64,000 bases of DNA from UBA1757 sp963617485 (GTDB taxonomy: Bacteria; Bacteroidota; Bacteroidia; Bacteroidales; UBA1402). Position 1 is the first letter of the stretch. Each line of letters begins with the position of its first letter. The stretch lies in assembly GCA_963617485.1 (NCBI GenBank), contig CAVEPA010000004.1, positions 1-64,000 on the forward strand, in the 5' to 3' direction. This document shows positions 45,771-54,608 of the stretch, piece by piece. The notes below the pieces were generated by a model. The model was not told the DNA's origin. It did not search any database and saw only the letters and a program-made list of their open reading frames with translations. The position numbers and the translations under genes are program-made.

Positions 45771-46556
45771 TTAAGGCCTGTATTCTTTTAACCAACGTTC
45801 CGCAATGACAGCATGTCCTGCGGCTGTTGGGTGTATGCCGTCCCAAATCCAGTAAGACATAGGCACGGACGGATGTTTTTTCGCTTGCTCATCAAATAGT
45901 TCCTGCAAGTCGATAAGCGTTGTCTTGTAATCATAGGCCACCCGTTTGGCAGCCGTGGCATACTGCTGTATCAGCGCGGACCATTCTTCCCAATTGTCGC
46001 TGTATTTACCCACCGGTGCCATAAAAGGAGTCATCAGTATCAAGCGGATATTCGGGCGGCATGCCAAGGTGGTATCCAGCAAGGCCCGCAGACGCGCCTC
46101 GTACGATGCCGGAGCGAGAACGAACTGTAGAGAATCGTTGCCGGCGGCCTTCTGGTAATGGCAAGCATCGTTGACGCCCACCAGAATGGTCAGCACATCG
46201 GGTTGTAGCGCCAGAGCATCTTTCTCCCAGCGTCTTTGAAGGTCGACAGTGGTATTGCCGCTGATACCGCGGTTGTAGCAGACATAGCCCCGCTCGGGCC
46301 AGCGGCTCATCAAGGCGGAAGTACAAAGATTCATGTAACCGTGTCCGTAGATATGGTTCAGATCCTTATAGTTGCGTTGTTTCGAATTGCTTCTGACACC
46401 CCAGTTGCCATCGGTAATGGAGTCGCCAATAAACAGCAGGCACTGCCCCGTCTTGTTTTTTTCCTGATGCTTGGAAACGCAGACAAAAATACCGGCACCA
46501 AGGGCCACTACAGCAAGAACAATACACAAGGGCCAAAACAACTTTGATTTCTTCAT
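45771..46556 (-). CDS. SGNH/GDSL hydrolase, membrane-anchored or exported
   Basis: A 261-residue protein with an N-terminal hydrophobic anchor and the four SGNH blocks: FIGDSITDG (Ser, ~residue 44), RGISGNTT, LVGVNDACH and WDGIHPTAAGH (Asp/His). Such esterases often remove acetyl groups from plant polysaccharides, which would fit the neighbouring arabinose and uronate genes. It is 94 bp downstream of tkt; a hairpin lies in between, so it may be separately expressed. Confidence 0.9.
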   Translation of the reverse strand: MKKSKLFWPLCIVLAVVALGAGIFVCVSKHQEKNKTGQCLLFIGDSITDGNWGVRSNSKQRNYKDLNHIYGHGYMNLCTSALMSRWPERGYVCYNRGISGNTTVDLQRRWEKDALALQPDVLTILVGVNDACHYQKAAGNDSLQFVLAPASYEARLRALLDTTLACRPNIRLILMTPFMAPVGKYSDNWEEWSALIQQYATAAKRVAYDYKTTLIDLQELFDEQAKKHPSVPMSYWIWDGIHPTAAGHAVIAERWLKEYRP

Positions 46557-46583
46557 ATCGGTTTAGGATTGTATCGGGAAAGA

Positions 46584-46616
46584 CACGGTCCCGGCATCAT
46601 GGAAACCGGAACCGTG
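46584..46616 (-). terminator. Hairpin after the ara/tkt operon
   Basis: CACGGTCCCGG and CCGGAACCGTG pair with one mismatch around an 11-base loop, 34 bases after the tkt stop. There is only a weak T-rich stretch afterwards (TCTTTCC). It is a plausible end of the kduI-tkt transcript. Confidence 0.45.
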
Positions 46617-46650
46617 CAGAATAGATTTGTATGATTCAGTCAAAGCGGAA

Positions 46651-48666
46651 TCAAAACATCGACTTAACTTGATTGTACACGTTCTCGGCGGTGAAGCCCA
46701 GTTTTTCGTCCAGCACCTTGTAAGGAGCCGAGAAACCGAAACTTTCCAAACCGAAAATTTTGCCTTCGCTACCAACCAGACCCAGCAAGTTGACGGGCAG
46801 ACCGGCCGTAAGACCGAACTTCTTGACACCGGCGGGCAAGACAGCGGCCTGATAATCGGGGCACTGGCTGCGGAACAGACCTTCGGAAGGAGCATTCACG
46901 ATACGCACCTTGATGCCGTCGGCGCGGAGCAGTTCGGCACCAGCCACCAGCGTAGCCACTTCCGAACCGGTAGCCACCAAAATAACATCGGGGTTCTCAT
47001 CAGCACCGGCAACGATGTAAGCGCCCTTGGCAGCCTGCTTGTAATCGGTACCTTCGGGCAAGAACTTGATATTCTGACGCGAAAGAATCAATGCGGTAGG
47101 CGTATGGGTATTTTCCATAGCCAAACGCCAGCATTCCGTAGTTTCGTTGGCATCGGCAGGACGGAGTACCAACATGGAGTTCTTGCCGCTGTGATTCTTG
47201 AGTTTTTCCATCAGACGAATCTGAGCTTCCTGTTCAACGGGTTCGTGGGTAGGACCATCTTCGCCTACTCGGAAAGCATCGTGGGTCCAAATGAACTTGA
47301 CAGGCAGTTCCATCAAGGCGGCCATACGGACGGCAGGCTTCATATAATCGGAGAATACGAAGAAAGTACCGCAGGCTGCAATGACACCGCCGTGCAAAGT
47401 CATACCGATACAGCAGCAAGCCATGGTAAGTTCGGCAACGCCAGCCTGGAAGAAGGAACCGGAAAAGTCGCCCTTCTTGAAGGCAGTGGTCTTTTTCAAG
47501 AAACCGTCGGTCTTGTCTGAATTGGAAAGGTCGGCAGATGCGCAAATCATATTGGGAACTTGTTCGGCCAACACACCCAGCACTGCTGCAGAAGCGTTAC
47601 GGGTAGCATCATCGGCTTTCTGTTGAACGGCCGACCAATCGACCTTGGGAGCTTCACCGGCAAACCATGCCTTCAGCTGAGCGGCCTTTTCGGGATTGGC
47701 AGCGGCCCATGCCTTTTCTTCAGCGTAGCGGGCGGCAACCGTCTTCTTCAGTTCTTCGGTGCGGGCAGCATACATAGCCTTTACATCGTCGTAGATAACG
47801 AAAGCATTGTCGGGATCGGCACCCAAGTTGACCATCGTGTTGCGATAAGCGTCACCGCCCAGAGGAGCACCATGCGTCTTGCAGTTGCGTTCGTAAGAAG
47901 TGTTGTCGGCTTTTCTGGCACCCTTGCCCATAATGCACTTGCCAATAATCAAGGTAGGACGTTCTTTCTCAGCCTTACCGGCTTCGATGGCCTGACGTAT
48001 CTGCTGGCAATCGTTACCATTGATTTCGATGACATTCCAGCCCCATGAACGGTATTTCATGGCGGTGTTCTCGGTCATCACTTCGGCACATTCGGTAGAC
48101 AGCTGGATATCGTTGGAGTCGTAGAACATGATAAGGTTGTCCAATCCAAGGTGACCGGCGATACGGCCTGCACCCTGCGAAATTTCCTCTTCGACACCGC
48201 CATCGGAAATGTAAGCGTAAATGCATTCCTTGCCAAAAGTAGGATTGCCGCTATGGGCAGCCAGGAATTTGGCAGCGATGGCAGCACCTACGGCATAGGC
48301 GTGACCCTGACCCAGAGGACCGGAAGTATTCTCGATACCGCGCACAATATTGCGTTCGGGATGGCCGGCTGTAGGAGAACCCCATTGACGCAGCTGTTGC
48401 AGCTCGTCCAGCGTAAATTTGCCGGCAAGCGCCAACTGTGCGTAAAGCATCGGAGCCATATGACCGGGATCGAGGAAGAAACGGTCGCGTCCTTCCCATG
48501 CGGGATTTTCGGGGTCGTATTGCAGATATTCGGCATAAAGCACATTGATGAAGTCGGCACCACCCATGGCACCGCCGGGATGGCCCGACTTGGCTTTTTC
48601 AACCATAGAAGCAGCCAACACACGGATGTTGTCGGCAGCGCGGTTCATTAATTTAAGATCGTTCAT
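46651..48666 (-). CDS. tkt: Transketolase
   Basis: A 671-residue transketolase. The thiamine diphosphate site shows GDGGVEEEISQGAGRIAGHLGLDN and the metal ligand region DSNDIQL. GHPGGAMGGADFINVLY is at ~residue 30 and GEDGPTHEPVEQ at ~470. It links xylulose 5-phosphate made by the ara genes with glycolysis. The start at 48666 is preferred; it is the last gene of the operon, 20 bp after araB. Confidence 0.97.
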   Translation of the reverse strand: MNDLKLMNRAADNIRVLAASMVEKAKSGHPGGAMGGADFINVLYAEYLQYDPENPAWEGRDRFFLDPGHMAPMLYAQLALAGKFTLDELQQLRQWGSPTAGHPERNIVRGIENTSGPLGQGHAYAVGAAIAAKFLAAHSGNPTFGKECIYAYISDGGVEEEISQGAGRIAGHLGLDNLIMFYDSNDIQLSTECAEVMTENTAMKYRSWGWNVIEINGNDCQQIRQAIEAGKAEKERPTLIIGKCIMGKGARKADNTSYERNCKTHGAPLGGDAYRNTMVNLGADPDNAFVIYDDVKAMYAARTEELKKTVAARYAEEKAWAAANPEKAAQLKAWFAGEAPKVDWSAVQQKADDATRNASAAVLGVLAEQVPNMICASADLSNSDKTDGFLKKTTAFKKGDFSGSFFQAGVAELTMACCCIGMTLHGGVIAACGTFFVFSDYMKPAVRMAALMELPVKFIWTHDAFRVGEDGPTHEPVEQEAQIRLMEKLKNHSGKNSMLVLRPADANETTECWRLAMENTHTPTALILSRQNIKFLPEGTDYKQAAKGAYIVAGADENPDVILVATGSEVATLVAGAELLRADGIKVRIVNAPSEGLFRSQCPDYQAAVLPAGVKKFGLTAGLPVNLLGLVGSEGKIFGLESFGFSAPYKVLDEKLGFTAENVYNQVKSMF

Positions 48667-48686
48667 GATGATAGTTTGTTGATGTT

Positions 48687-50285
48687 CTATTTTTTGCAAT
48701 CCACGGCAGCCTGTTCAATAGGCAGGCCAGCCTGGTAACGTTTGATGTATTCGTTGAAACCGGCCACATCCTGAGCCAAGGGAGCGATTTCTTCACCCAC
48801 ATAGCCCGCGAAGACCTTATTCTCGAGATAGTCGGCCAAATTCAGACCTTCGTGGTTGTTGGCCATATAAGCTGCCAGCAGGGCAATACCCCAAGCACCA
48901 CCCTCACCTGCCGTTTCCATAACGGAAATCGGAGAGTTCAAGGCAGCGGCCAGAATGCGCTGGCCCACGCCCTTGGTCTTGAACAGACCGCCATGTCCGG
49001 TAATGCGGTCTACCTTCACTTTCTCTTGGTTGAAGAGGATATCGTTGCCGATTTTCAACACGCCCACAGCCGCATGCAGGTGCGCACGCATAAAATTGGC
49101 CAAGTTGAAATTGTCGTTGGCTGAACGGACAAACAAGGGACGGCCTTCGGCGAGACCGGTCACGTGCTCGCCCGACACATAGTTGTATGAAAGCAGGCCA
49201 CCACAGTCGGCATCGCCGCTAAGAGCAAGGTTATAGAGCTTGCTGTAGATGGCGTTCATATCAACAGGGATGTCCATCAGTTCCTGATACTCCTTGAAGA
49301 TGTTAATCCAGGCGTTCAAGTCGGAAGTGCAGTTGGCACAATGCACCATGGCCACAGGGCTGCCGTCGGGCGTCGTTACCATATCGATTACCTCGTAGGG
49401 CTTGGACAGTTCCTTTTCCAGCACTATCATCGAGAAGGATGAGGTACCGGCCGAAACATTGCCCGTGCGTTGCTTCACCGCATTGGTTGCCACCATACCC
49501 GTACCGGCATCACCTTCGGGAGGACAGCAAGGAATGCCGGCCTTCAAATGACCTGATACGTCGAGACGCTTGGCAGCTTCAGGGCTGAGACAACCGGCTT
49601 TTTCTCCGGCCATCAGCACCTTGGGCAGAATATCAAGCAAAGTCCAGGGATACGCCTTGGGAGCCACCAGACGATTAAACTTGTCAACCATCACGGCATT
49701 GTAGGTTTTGGTAACAGAATCAACGGGAATCATACCCGAAGCATCGCCGATGCCCAGCACCTTTTCTCCCGTCAGCTGCCAATGAATATAGCCGGCCAAG
49801 GTAGTGAGGAACGCAATATCCTTTACATGGGGAGCATCCTCCAAAACACACTGATACAGATGCGAGATACTCCAGCGCAAAGGAATATTGTATACGAAGA
49901 GCTCAGAGAGTTCGTGTGCGGCCTTGCCCGTATTGGTGTTGCGCCAAGTACGGAAAGGCACCAGTAGTTCACCCTTGGCATTGAAAGGCATATAGCCGTG
50001 CATCATGGCACTGATACCGATACCTGCCAGGGTTTCTATTTCCGTGCCGTAACGTTGGAGCACATCTTCGCGCAAATGGGCATAACAGTCTTGCAGACCA
50101 GTCCAGATAGCATCAAGACTATAGGTCCACAGACCGTCTACCAGCTGGTTTTCCCATTCGTGATTGCCTTGTGCGATAGGATTGTTTTCCTCGTCTATCA
50201 ACACAGCCTTGATACGGGTAGAGCCGAACTCTATTCCGAGCACGGCTTTCCCCGATGTAATGGTCGATTTGGCATTCAGACTCAT
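48687..50285 (-). CDS. araB: FGGY-family carbohydrate kinase, probable L-ribulokinase
   Basis: A 532-residue FGGY kinase with the N-terminal ATPase motif LGIEFGSTRIKAVLIDEE (~residue 16-33), a central GNVSAGTSSFSMIVLE and the C-terminal GGLFKTKGVGQRILAAAL. Sequence alone does not separate ribulo- from xylulokinase, but the position between araA and tkt supports L-ribulose phosphorylation. It follows araA by 20 bp. Confidence 0.9.
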   Translation of the reverse strand: MSLNAKSTITSGKAVLGIEFGSTRIKAVLIDEENNPIAQGNHEWENQLVDGLWTYSLDAIWTGLQDCYAHLREDVLQRYGTEIETLAGIGISAMMHGYMPFNAKGELLVPFRTWRNTNTGKAAHELSELFVYNIPLRWSISHLYQCVLEDAPHVKDIAFLTTLAGYIHWQLTGEKVLGIGDASGMIPVDSVTKTYNAVMVDKFNRLVAPKAYPWTLLDILPKVLMAGEKAGCLSPEAAKRLDVSGHLKAGIPCCPPEGDAGTGMVATNAVKQRTGNVSAGTSSFSMIVLEKELSKPYEVIDMVTTPDGSPVAMVHCANCTSDLNAWINIFKEYQELMDIPVDMNAIYSKLYNLALSGDADCGGLLSYNYVSGEHVTGLAEGRPLFVRSANDNFNLANFMRAHLHAAVGVLKIGNDILFNQEKVKVDRITGHGGLFKTKGVGQRILAAALNSPISVMETAGEGGAWGIALLAAYMANNHEGLNLADYLENKVFAGYVGEEIAPLAQDVAGFNEYIKRYQAGLPIEQAAVDCKK

Positions 50286-50305
50286 AAGCAGACTATGGTT
50301 GCGGC

Positions 50306-51847
50306 TTAGCGAAGTGCCTTGTTCAACATATAATAAATTTCGTTCATGCGGAGTTCCTTCTTGAAGGATTCCGTGCAGGTGTTAGCATCGATATGCAACA
50401 TTTCGATACCGGTGATTTCGGCATAGTCCTGCCAATATTCTGCATCGAGGTCGTAAGAGAAGATGCTGTGGTGCGTACCGCCGGCCATAATCCAGCAAGC
50501 GGCGCCGGTTTCGAAATCGGGTTGCGGAATCCAAAGGGCGGAAGCCACGGGCAACTTAGGCAGCGGCTTGGGCTGAATGCATTCCACATCGTTGACAATC
50601 AGGCGGAAACGGTTCCCAAGATCGACCACCGTGGCGGTAACGCCCTTGGCCACCTTGCTGGTGAATACCAGACGAGCCGTGGGTTGCTTGCGGATACCGA
50701 TACCCAGGAAGTGAACTTCCAGACGGGGCTTCTGGGCGGCAATCAGAGGACTTACTTCCAGCATATGGGCTTGCAGGATGGCGCTACGTTTACCATCGAA
50801 GTTCAAAGTGTAGTCTTCGAGGAAAGAGCAGCCCATGGGCAGACCCTGGGTCATAAACCAAACGGTGCGCAACAACGCGGCCGACTTCCAATCGCCTTCG
50901 CCACCGAAACCGTAACCTTCGGCCATCAGACGTTGAGAGGCCAGACCGGGGATTTGGTCGAAACCGACAAAGTTCGGGTCGTTGATATCATCGGTACCCA
51001 AGTCGTCGAAGTTGGTAGTGAAGCCCTTAGCACCCTTGGCCTTGAGGATGGCGCGAATGGCCAGCTCTGCCTTGGCAGCGTTCCATACTTTCTGATATTC
51101 CATGGTGCCGGGTGTTTCCAGCGCGGGTTCATGGTCGTAAAGTTTCATATATTCGGCCACCAGAGCATCAACATCGGCATCCTTCACCTGCTTGAAATAC
51201 TCCATCAACTCGGAAACGGGCGTATAGTCGATATGATAGCCCATCACCTGCTCAGCGGCCACCTTGTCACCATCGGTTACAGCCACATTGTTCATTTGGT
51301 CGCCAAAACGCAAGATAAGCATATCCTGTGCATCGGCCCAAGCAGCGGCAACGCGAGCCCAGACGGCAATGTGCTTTTGAGCAGCCTCGTCTTTCCAATG
51401 GCCCACTACCACCTTGCGCGGGATGCGCAGACGTGCGCAGATATGACCAAATTCGCGATCGCCATGGGCGCTCTGGTTCAAGTTCATGAAGTCCATGTCC
51501 ATGGTATCCCAAGGAATTTCGCTATTGTACTGGGTATGGAAATGCAGCAAAGGCTTGCGAAGCGACTGCAGACCATGTATCCACATCTTGGCGGGCGAGA
51601 AAGTATGCATCCAAGTAATGATACCGATACACTTCTCGTCGTTGTTGGCGGCCTTCATCACGGCTTCCACTTCCTTGCTGCTGTTGGCCGTACCTTTGTA
51701 AACGATTTTAACGGGAATGTTGCCCGACTGGTTCAAGCCATCGACCATTTCTTTTGAATGGGCGTCAACTGCCACCACTGCATCACCTCCGTACAACAAC
51801 TGTGCACCGGTGACCCACCAGATTTCATAATTATCGAATGCGTTCAT
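50306..51847 (-). CDS. araA: L-arabinose isomerase
   Basis: A 513-residue AraA. HTFSPAKMWIHGL is near residue 80-92, GYGFGGEGDWKSAALLR near 300 and HHSIFSYDLD near 450; these hold the Mn-binding Glu and His residues. It converts L-arabinose to L-ribulose. The ATG at 51847 is preferred to a TTG three codons upstream. It follows araD by 11 bp. Confidence 0.97.
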   Translation of the reverse strand: MNAFDNYEIWWVTGAQLLYGGDAVVAVDAHSKEMVDGLNQSGNIPVKIVYKGTANSSKEVEAVMKAANNDEKCIGIITWMHTFSPAKMWIHGLQSLRKPLLHFHTQYNSEIPWDTMDMDFMNLNQSAHGDREFGHICARLRIPRKVVVGHWKDEAAQKHIAVWARVAAAWADAQDMLILRFGDQMNNVAVTDGDKVAAEQVMGYHIDYTPVSELMEYFKQVKDADVDALVAEYMKLYDHEPALETPGTMEYQKVWNAAKAELAIRAILKAKGAKGFTTNFDDLGTDDINDPNFVGFDQIPGLASQRLMAEGYGFGGEGDWKSAALLRTVWFMTQGLPMGCSFLEDYTLNFDGKRSAILQAHMLEVSPLIAAQKPRLEVHFLGIGIRKQPTARLVFTSKVAKGVTATVVDLGNRFRLIVNDVECIQPKPLPKLPVASALWIPQPDFETGAACWIMAGGTHHSIFSYDLDAEYWQDYAEITGIEMLHIDANTCTESFKKELRMNEIYYMLNKALR

Positions 51848-51858
51848 ATTATTCAAAT

Positions 51859-52554
51859 TTAATGTTGTTGATTCTTTTGTCCGTAATAGGCATTAGGCCC
51901 ATGTTTTCTCATAAAGTGCTTTTCCACCAGCAAGGGATTCATTTCCGTGTCGGGGTTCAGCGTAAGGGAGATGTACGCCATTTGGGCACACTGTTCCATC
52001 ACCTTGGCATTGTAGACGGCGTTGTCGGCAGAGGTGCCCCAGGCAAATGGTCCGTGGTTTTTCACCAGTACACCGGGTGTATGGTCGGGATTGATGTCCT
52101 TGAAGGCCTCGATGATGACCGTACCGGTTTCTTTTTCGTAGGCAGCCATCTCGTCGGCGCGCATAGCACGCGTACAGGGAATGTCCTTGTAGAAATAATC
52201 GGCATGCGTGGTGCCGATATTGGGAATGCAGCGTCCAGCCTGGGCAAAAGCCGTGGCATACGTAGAATGCGTATGCACAATACCCTTGATGTTGGGGAAA
52301 GCTTTATAGAGTTCAAGATGCGTAGGCGTATCTGACGAAGGATTCAAGGTGCCTTCCAGCACATGACCTTCCAAATCGACCACCACCATATCTTCTACCT
52401 TCATGGCATCGTAGGAAACGCCGGAAGGCTTGATGACCACCCTACCGCTGGCCCTGTCGATAGCACTGACATTGCCCCAGGTAAAGATGACCAATCCTTG
52501 TTTTACCAGGTCAAGATTGGCCTTGAAGACTTGTTGTTTGAGTTCTTCTAACAT
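51859..52554 (-). CDS. araD: L-ribulose-5-phosphate 4-epimerase
   Basis: A 231-residue class II aldolase-fold enzyme. GNVSAIDRASGRVVIKPSGVSYD is at ~residue 28-50, zinc histidines are in VHTHSTYATAFAQAG, followed by IPCTRAM and a C-terminal HGPNAYYGQ. It converts L-ribulose 5-phosphate to D-xylulose 5-phosphate. The start at 52554 is after a strong hairpin separating it from the transporter gene. Confidence 0.96.
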   Translation of the reverse strand: MLEELKQQVFKANLDLVKQGLVIFTWGNVSAIDRASGRVVIKPSGVSYDAMKVEDMVVVDLEGHVLEGTLNPSSDTPTHLELYKAFPNIKGIVHTHSTYATAFAQAGRCIPNIGTTHADYFYKDIPCTRAMRADEMAAYEKETGTVIIEAFKDINPDHTPGVLVKNHGPFAWGTSADNAVYNAKVMEQCAQMAYISLTLNPDTEMNPLLVEKHFMRKHGPNAYYGQKNQQH

Positions 52555-52571
52555 AATTGTACGAATGAAAG

Positions 52572-52600
52572 GTGGTTGCGGCCCGCAGGGCCGCAACCAC
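52572..52600 (-). other. Perfect 13-bp GC-rich hairpin inside the ara operon
   Basis: GTGGTTGCGGCCC and GGGCCGCAACCAC are exactly complementary with a 3-base loop. It lies 12 bases after the SSS transporter stop and 17 bases before the araD start, without a T-tract. As it is inside the operon, an intercistronic stabiliser, RNA-processing site or partial terminator is more likely than a full terminator. It resembles the hairpin after rseP in design, not in sequence. Confidence 0.6.
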
Positions 52601-52612
52601 ACTATTGCGATA

Positions 52613-54589
52613 TTACCAAAGCAGGATATACAGCACTGCCAGAATGGCAATCACACCAAAAGCACCAATCTTGAAGGCAGTGTCGGTGCGGAACAAGGAG
52701 AGGTCCACATCGATGGCCTTGGGGTCCTTCACCTTATCCTTGGCATTGGAATGCAGATAGATACCCAGTACCACGAACATAGCAGCCAGGAAGAAGATGG
52801 CCTCGAAACCGTAGAATTCCAACGTAGCGAGGTGACCGCCACTCAAGTAAGCTATCTTTTGGATAGCGGCCATCAGCGCCAAGACGATACCGGTGTAGAG
52901 GAAGATCTTGCCCCATTTGAGCTGGGTCTTGCAAGTGTGCTCGTCCATTTCGTCGGCCTTGACAGTTTTCTTGCTCTTCAGCGAAATGGGGATAAACAAG
53001 GCAACCAGCACCATGAACACGTAGCCCATACGCAAGAGGAAAGGAGTGTCGGGCAAGAGGAACTTGAAGAGAATACTGAAGACGAAGGTGCCCAGTGCGG
53101 CAACAATGGCAGCCGTTCCCGAAGCACGCTTCCACAACAGACCCAGACCGAAGATAACAACAATACCGGGATATACGAATCCTGAATACTCTTGGATAAT
53201 CTGGAAGGCTTGGTCGGCACCGCCCATAATAGGATAAACGGCAATCAGCGCAAGTACCAAGGATACCAAAGCGGTAATACGGCCCACCGAAACCAGTTTC
53301 TTTTCAGAGGCGTTCTTGTTGAAGAACTTCTTGTAGACATCCATCGTAAAGATGGTCGACGTAGAGTTGAACATCGAAGCCAGCGAAGAAATGACAGCAG
53401 CGGTCAGGGCAGCAAAGGACAAACCTTTCACGAAAACAGGCGTAAAGTTGCGGATAAGGAAAGGATATGCATCGTCCGAACGGGTAATACCGCCGGCCAA
53501 CAGACCTTGCGACATCAGACTGTCCTTGATTTCAGGATTGTTCCATACCAGGTAGGCGCAAACGCCAGGGATACAAACGATAAAGGGAATCAAAATCTTC
53601 AAGAAAGCGGCGAAAATCAAACCCTTCTTGGCTTCGTTCAAGCTCTTGGCAGCCAGACCCTTTTGGATGATGTACTGGTTGAAGCCCCAGTAGCCCAGGT
53701 TGGTCAACCAAAGGGCACCGACGATAACGGCAATACCGGGAATGTCAAAATAAGGATCGGTAACACCCGTCGTATGGTCTACCAACTGAGGATAGAGTTC
53801 GGGGTTGCGTTCCACTACCAGATTGAAGTGTTTGTCACCGGGAATATCGCCCAACTTGTCCATAACGGCACCCAGGGCAGATACAGCGCCATCGGCACCC
53901 AAGAGAGGAGCAATGGCATCCAAGGTGAAGTAAGCGGTAATCAAACCACCGCCCACCAAGAAGGTAACTTGCAGCACATCGGTCCAGGCTACGGAAGCCA
54001 GACCGCCGTAGATAGAATAGACACCGGCGATAAGGAAGAGCATCAGAATGATAACCAAAAGGGTCATATCCATACCGGCAAATCCGATAATGGTGGGCAA
54101 GCCCAAAATCTGCTTGATGGCCAAAGCGCCCAACCAAGATACGGAAGTCAGGTTGATAAACACGTAAAGGAACAGCCAGAAGATGGAGAAGGCCAAACCC
54201 ACACCATTATTATAACGGTCGCTCAAGAATTGAGGGATGGTGTAGATATTCTTCTTAATCATCACCGGCAGCAGGAACTTGGCTACCACGATAAGGGTTG
54301 CGGCAGCCATCAGTTCGTAGGCGGCAATGGCAATACCCGACTTGTAAGCCGAGCCGGACATACCGATAAATTGTTCGGCAGAGATGTTGGCAGCAATCAG
54401 TGAAGCACCCACAGCCCACCAGGTCAAGGTGTTGCCGGCCAGGAAGTAATCTTTGGAATCTTTTTCTTTGCCCCCTTTATTACGGGAAAGGAGCAGACCC
54501 ATGGTTACCAGAATAACAAGGTATACGCCAAAGACGATATAGTCGACAAGGGCGAAACCGTTGCTCTGCAATGATTCTAAAACGCTCAT
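52613..54589 (-). CDS. Sodium:solute symporter family sugar transporter
   Basis: A 658-residue SSS-family (SGLT-like) membrane protein with about 14 hydrophobic segments. The region LTWWAVGASLIAANISAEQFIGMSGSAY (~residues 52-80) is diagnostic, with GGLASVAWTDVLQ and an N-terminal YIVFGVYLVI. It would carry a monosaccharide with Na+ across the inner membrane. Its place between galM and araD makes L-arabinose the most likely cargo. Confidence 0.93.
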   Translation of the reverse strand: MSVLESLQSNGFALVDYIVFGVYLVILVTMGLLLSRNKGGKEKDSKDYFLAGNTLTWWAVGASLIAANISAEQFIGMSGSAYKSGIAIAAYELMAAATLIVVAKFLLPVMIKKNIYTIPQFLSDRYNNGVGLAFSIFWLFLYVFINLTSVSWLGALAIKQILGLPTIIGFAGMDMTLLVIILMLFLIAGVYSIYGGLASVAWTDVLQVTFLVGGGLITAYFTLDAIAPLLGADGAVSALGAVMDKLGDIPGDKHFNLVVERNPELYPQLVDHTTGVTDPYFDIPGIAVIVGALWLTNLGYWGFNQYIIQKGLAAKSLNEAKKGLIFAAFLKILIPFIVCIPGVCAYLVWNNPEIKDSLMSQGLLAGGITRSDDAYPFLIRNFTPVFVKGLSFAALTAAVISSLASMFNSTSTIFTMDVYKKFFNKNASEKKLVSVGRITALVSLVLALIAVYPIMGGADQAFQIIQEYSGFVYPGIVVIFGLGLLWKRASGTAAIVAALGTFVFSILFKFLLPDTPFLLRMGYVFMVLVALFIPISLKSKKTVKADEMDEHTCKTQLKWGKIFLYTGIVLALMAAIQKIAYLSGGHLATLEFYGFEAIFFLAAMFVVLGIYLHSNAKDKVKDPKAIDVDLSLFRTDTAFKIGAFGVIAILAVLYILLW

Positions 54590-54608
54590 ATGCTTTATTT
54601 GTTAGTAG

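Noticed and set aside
50393..51757. Open frame of 454 codons opposite araA
   Set aside because: An antisense shadow of a conserved enzyme gene with no domain of its own.
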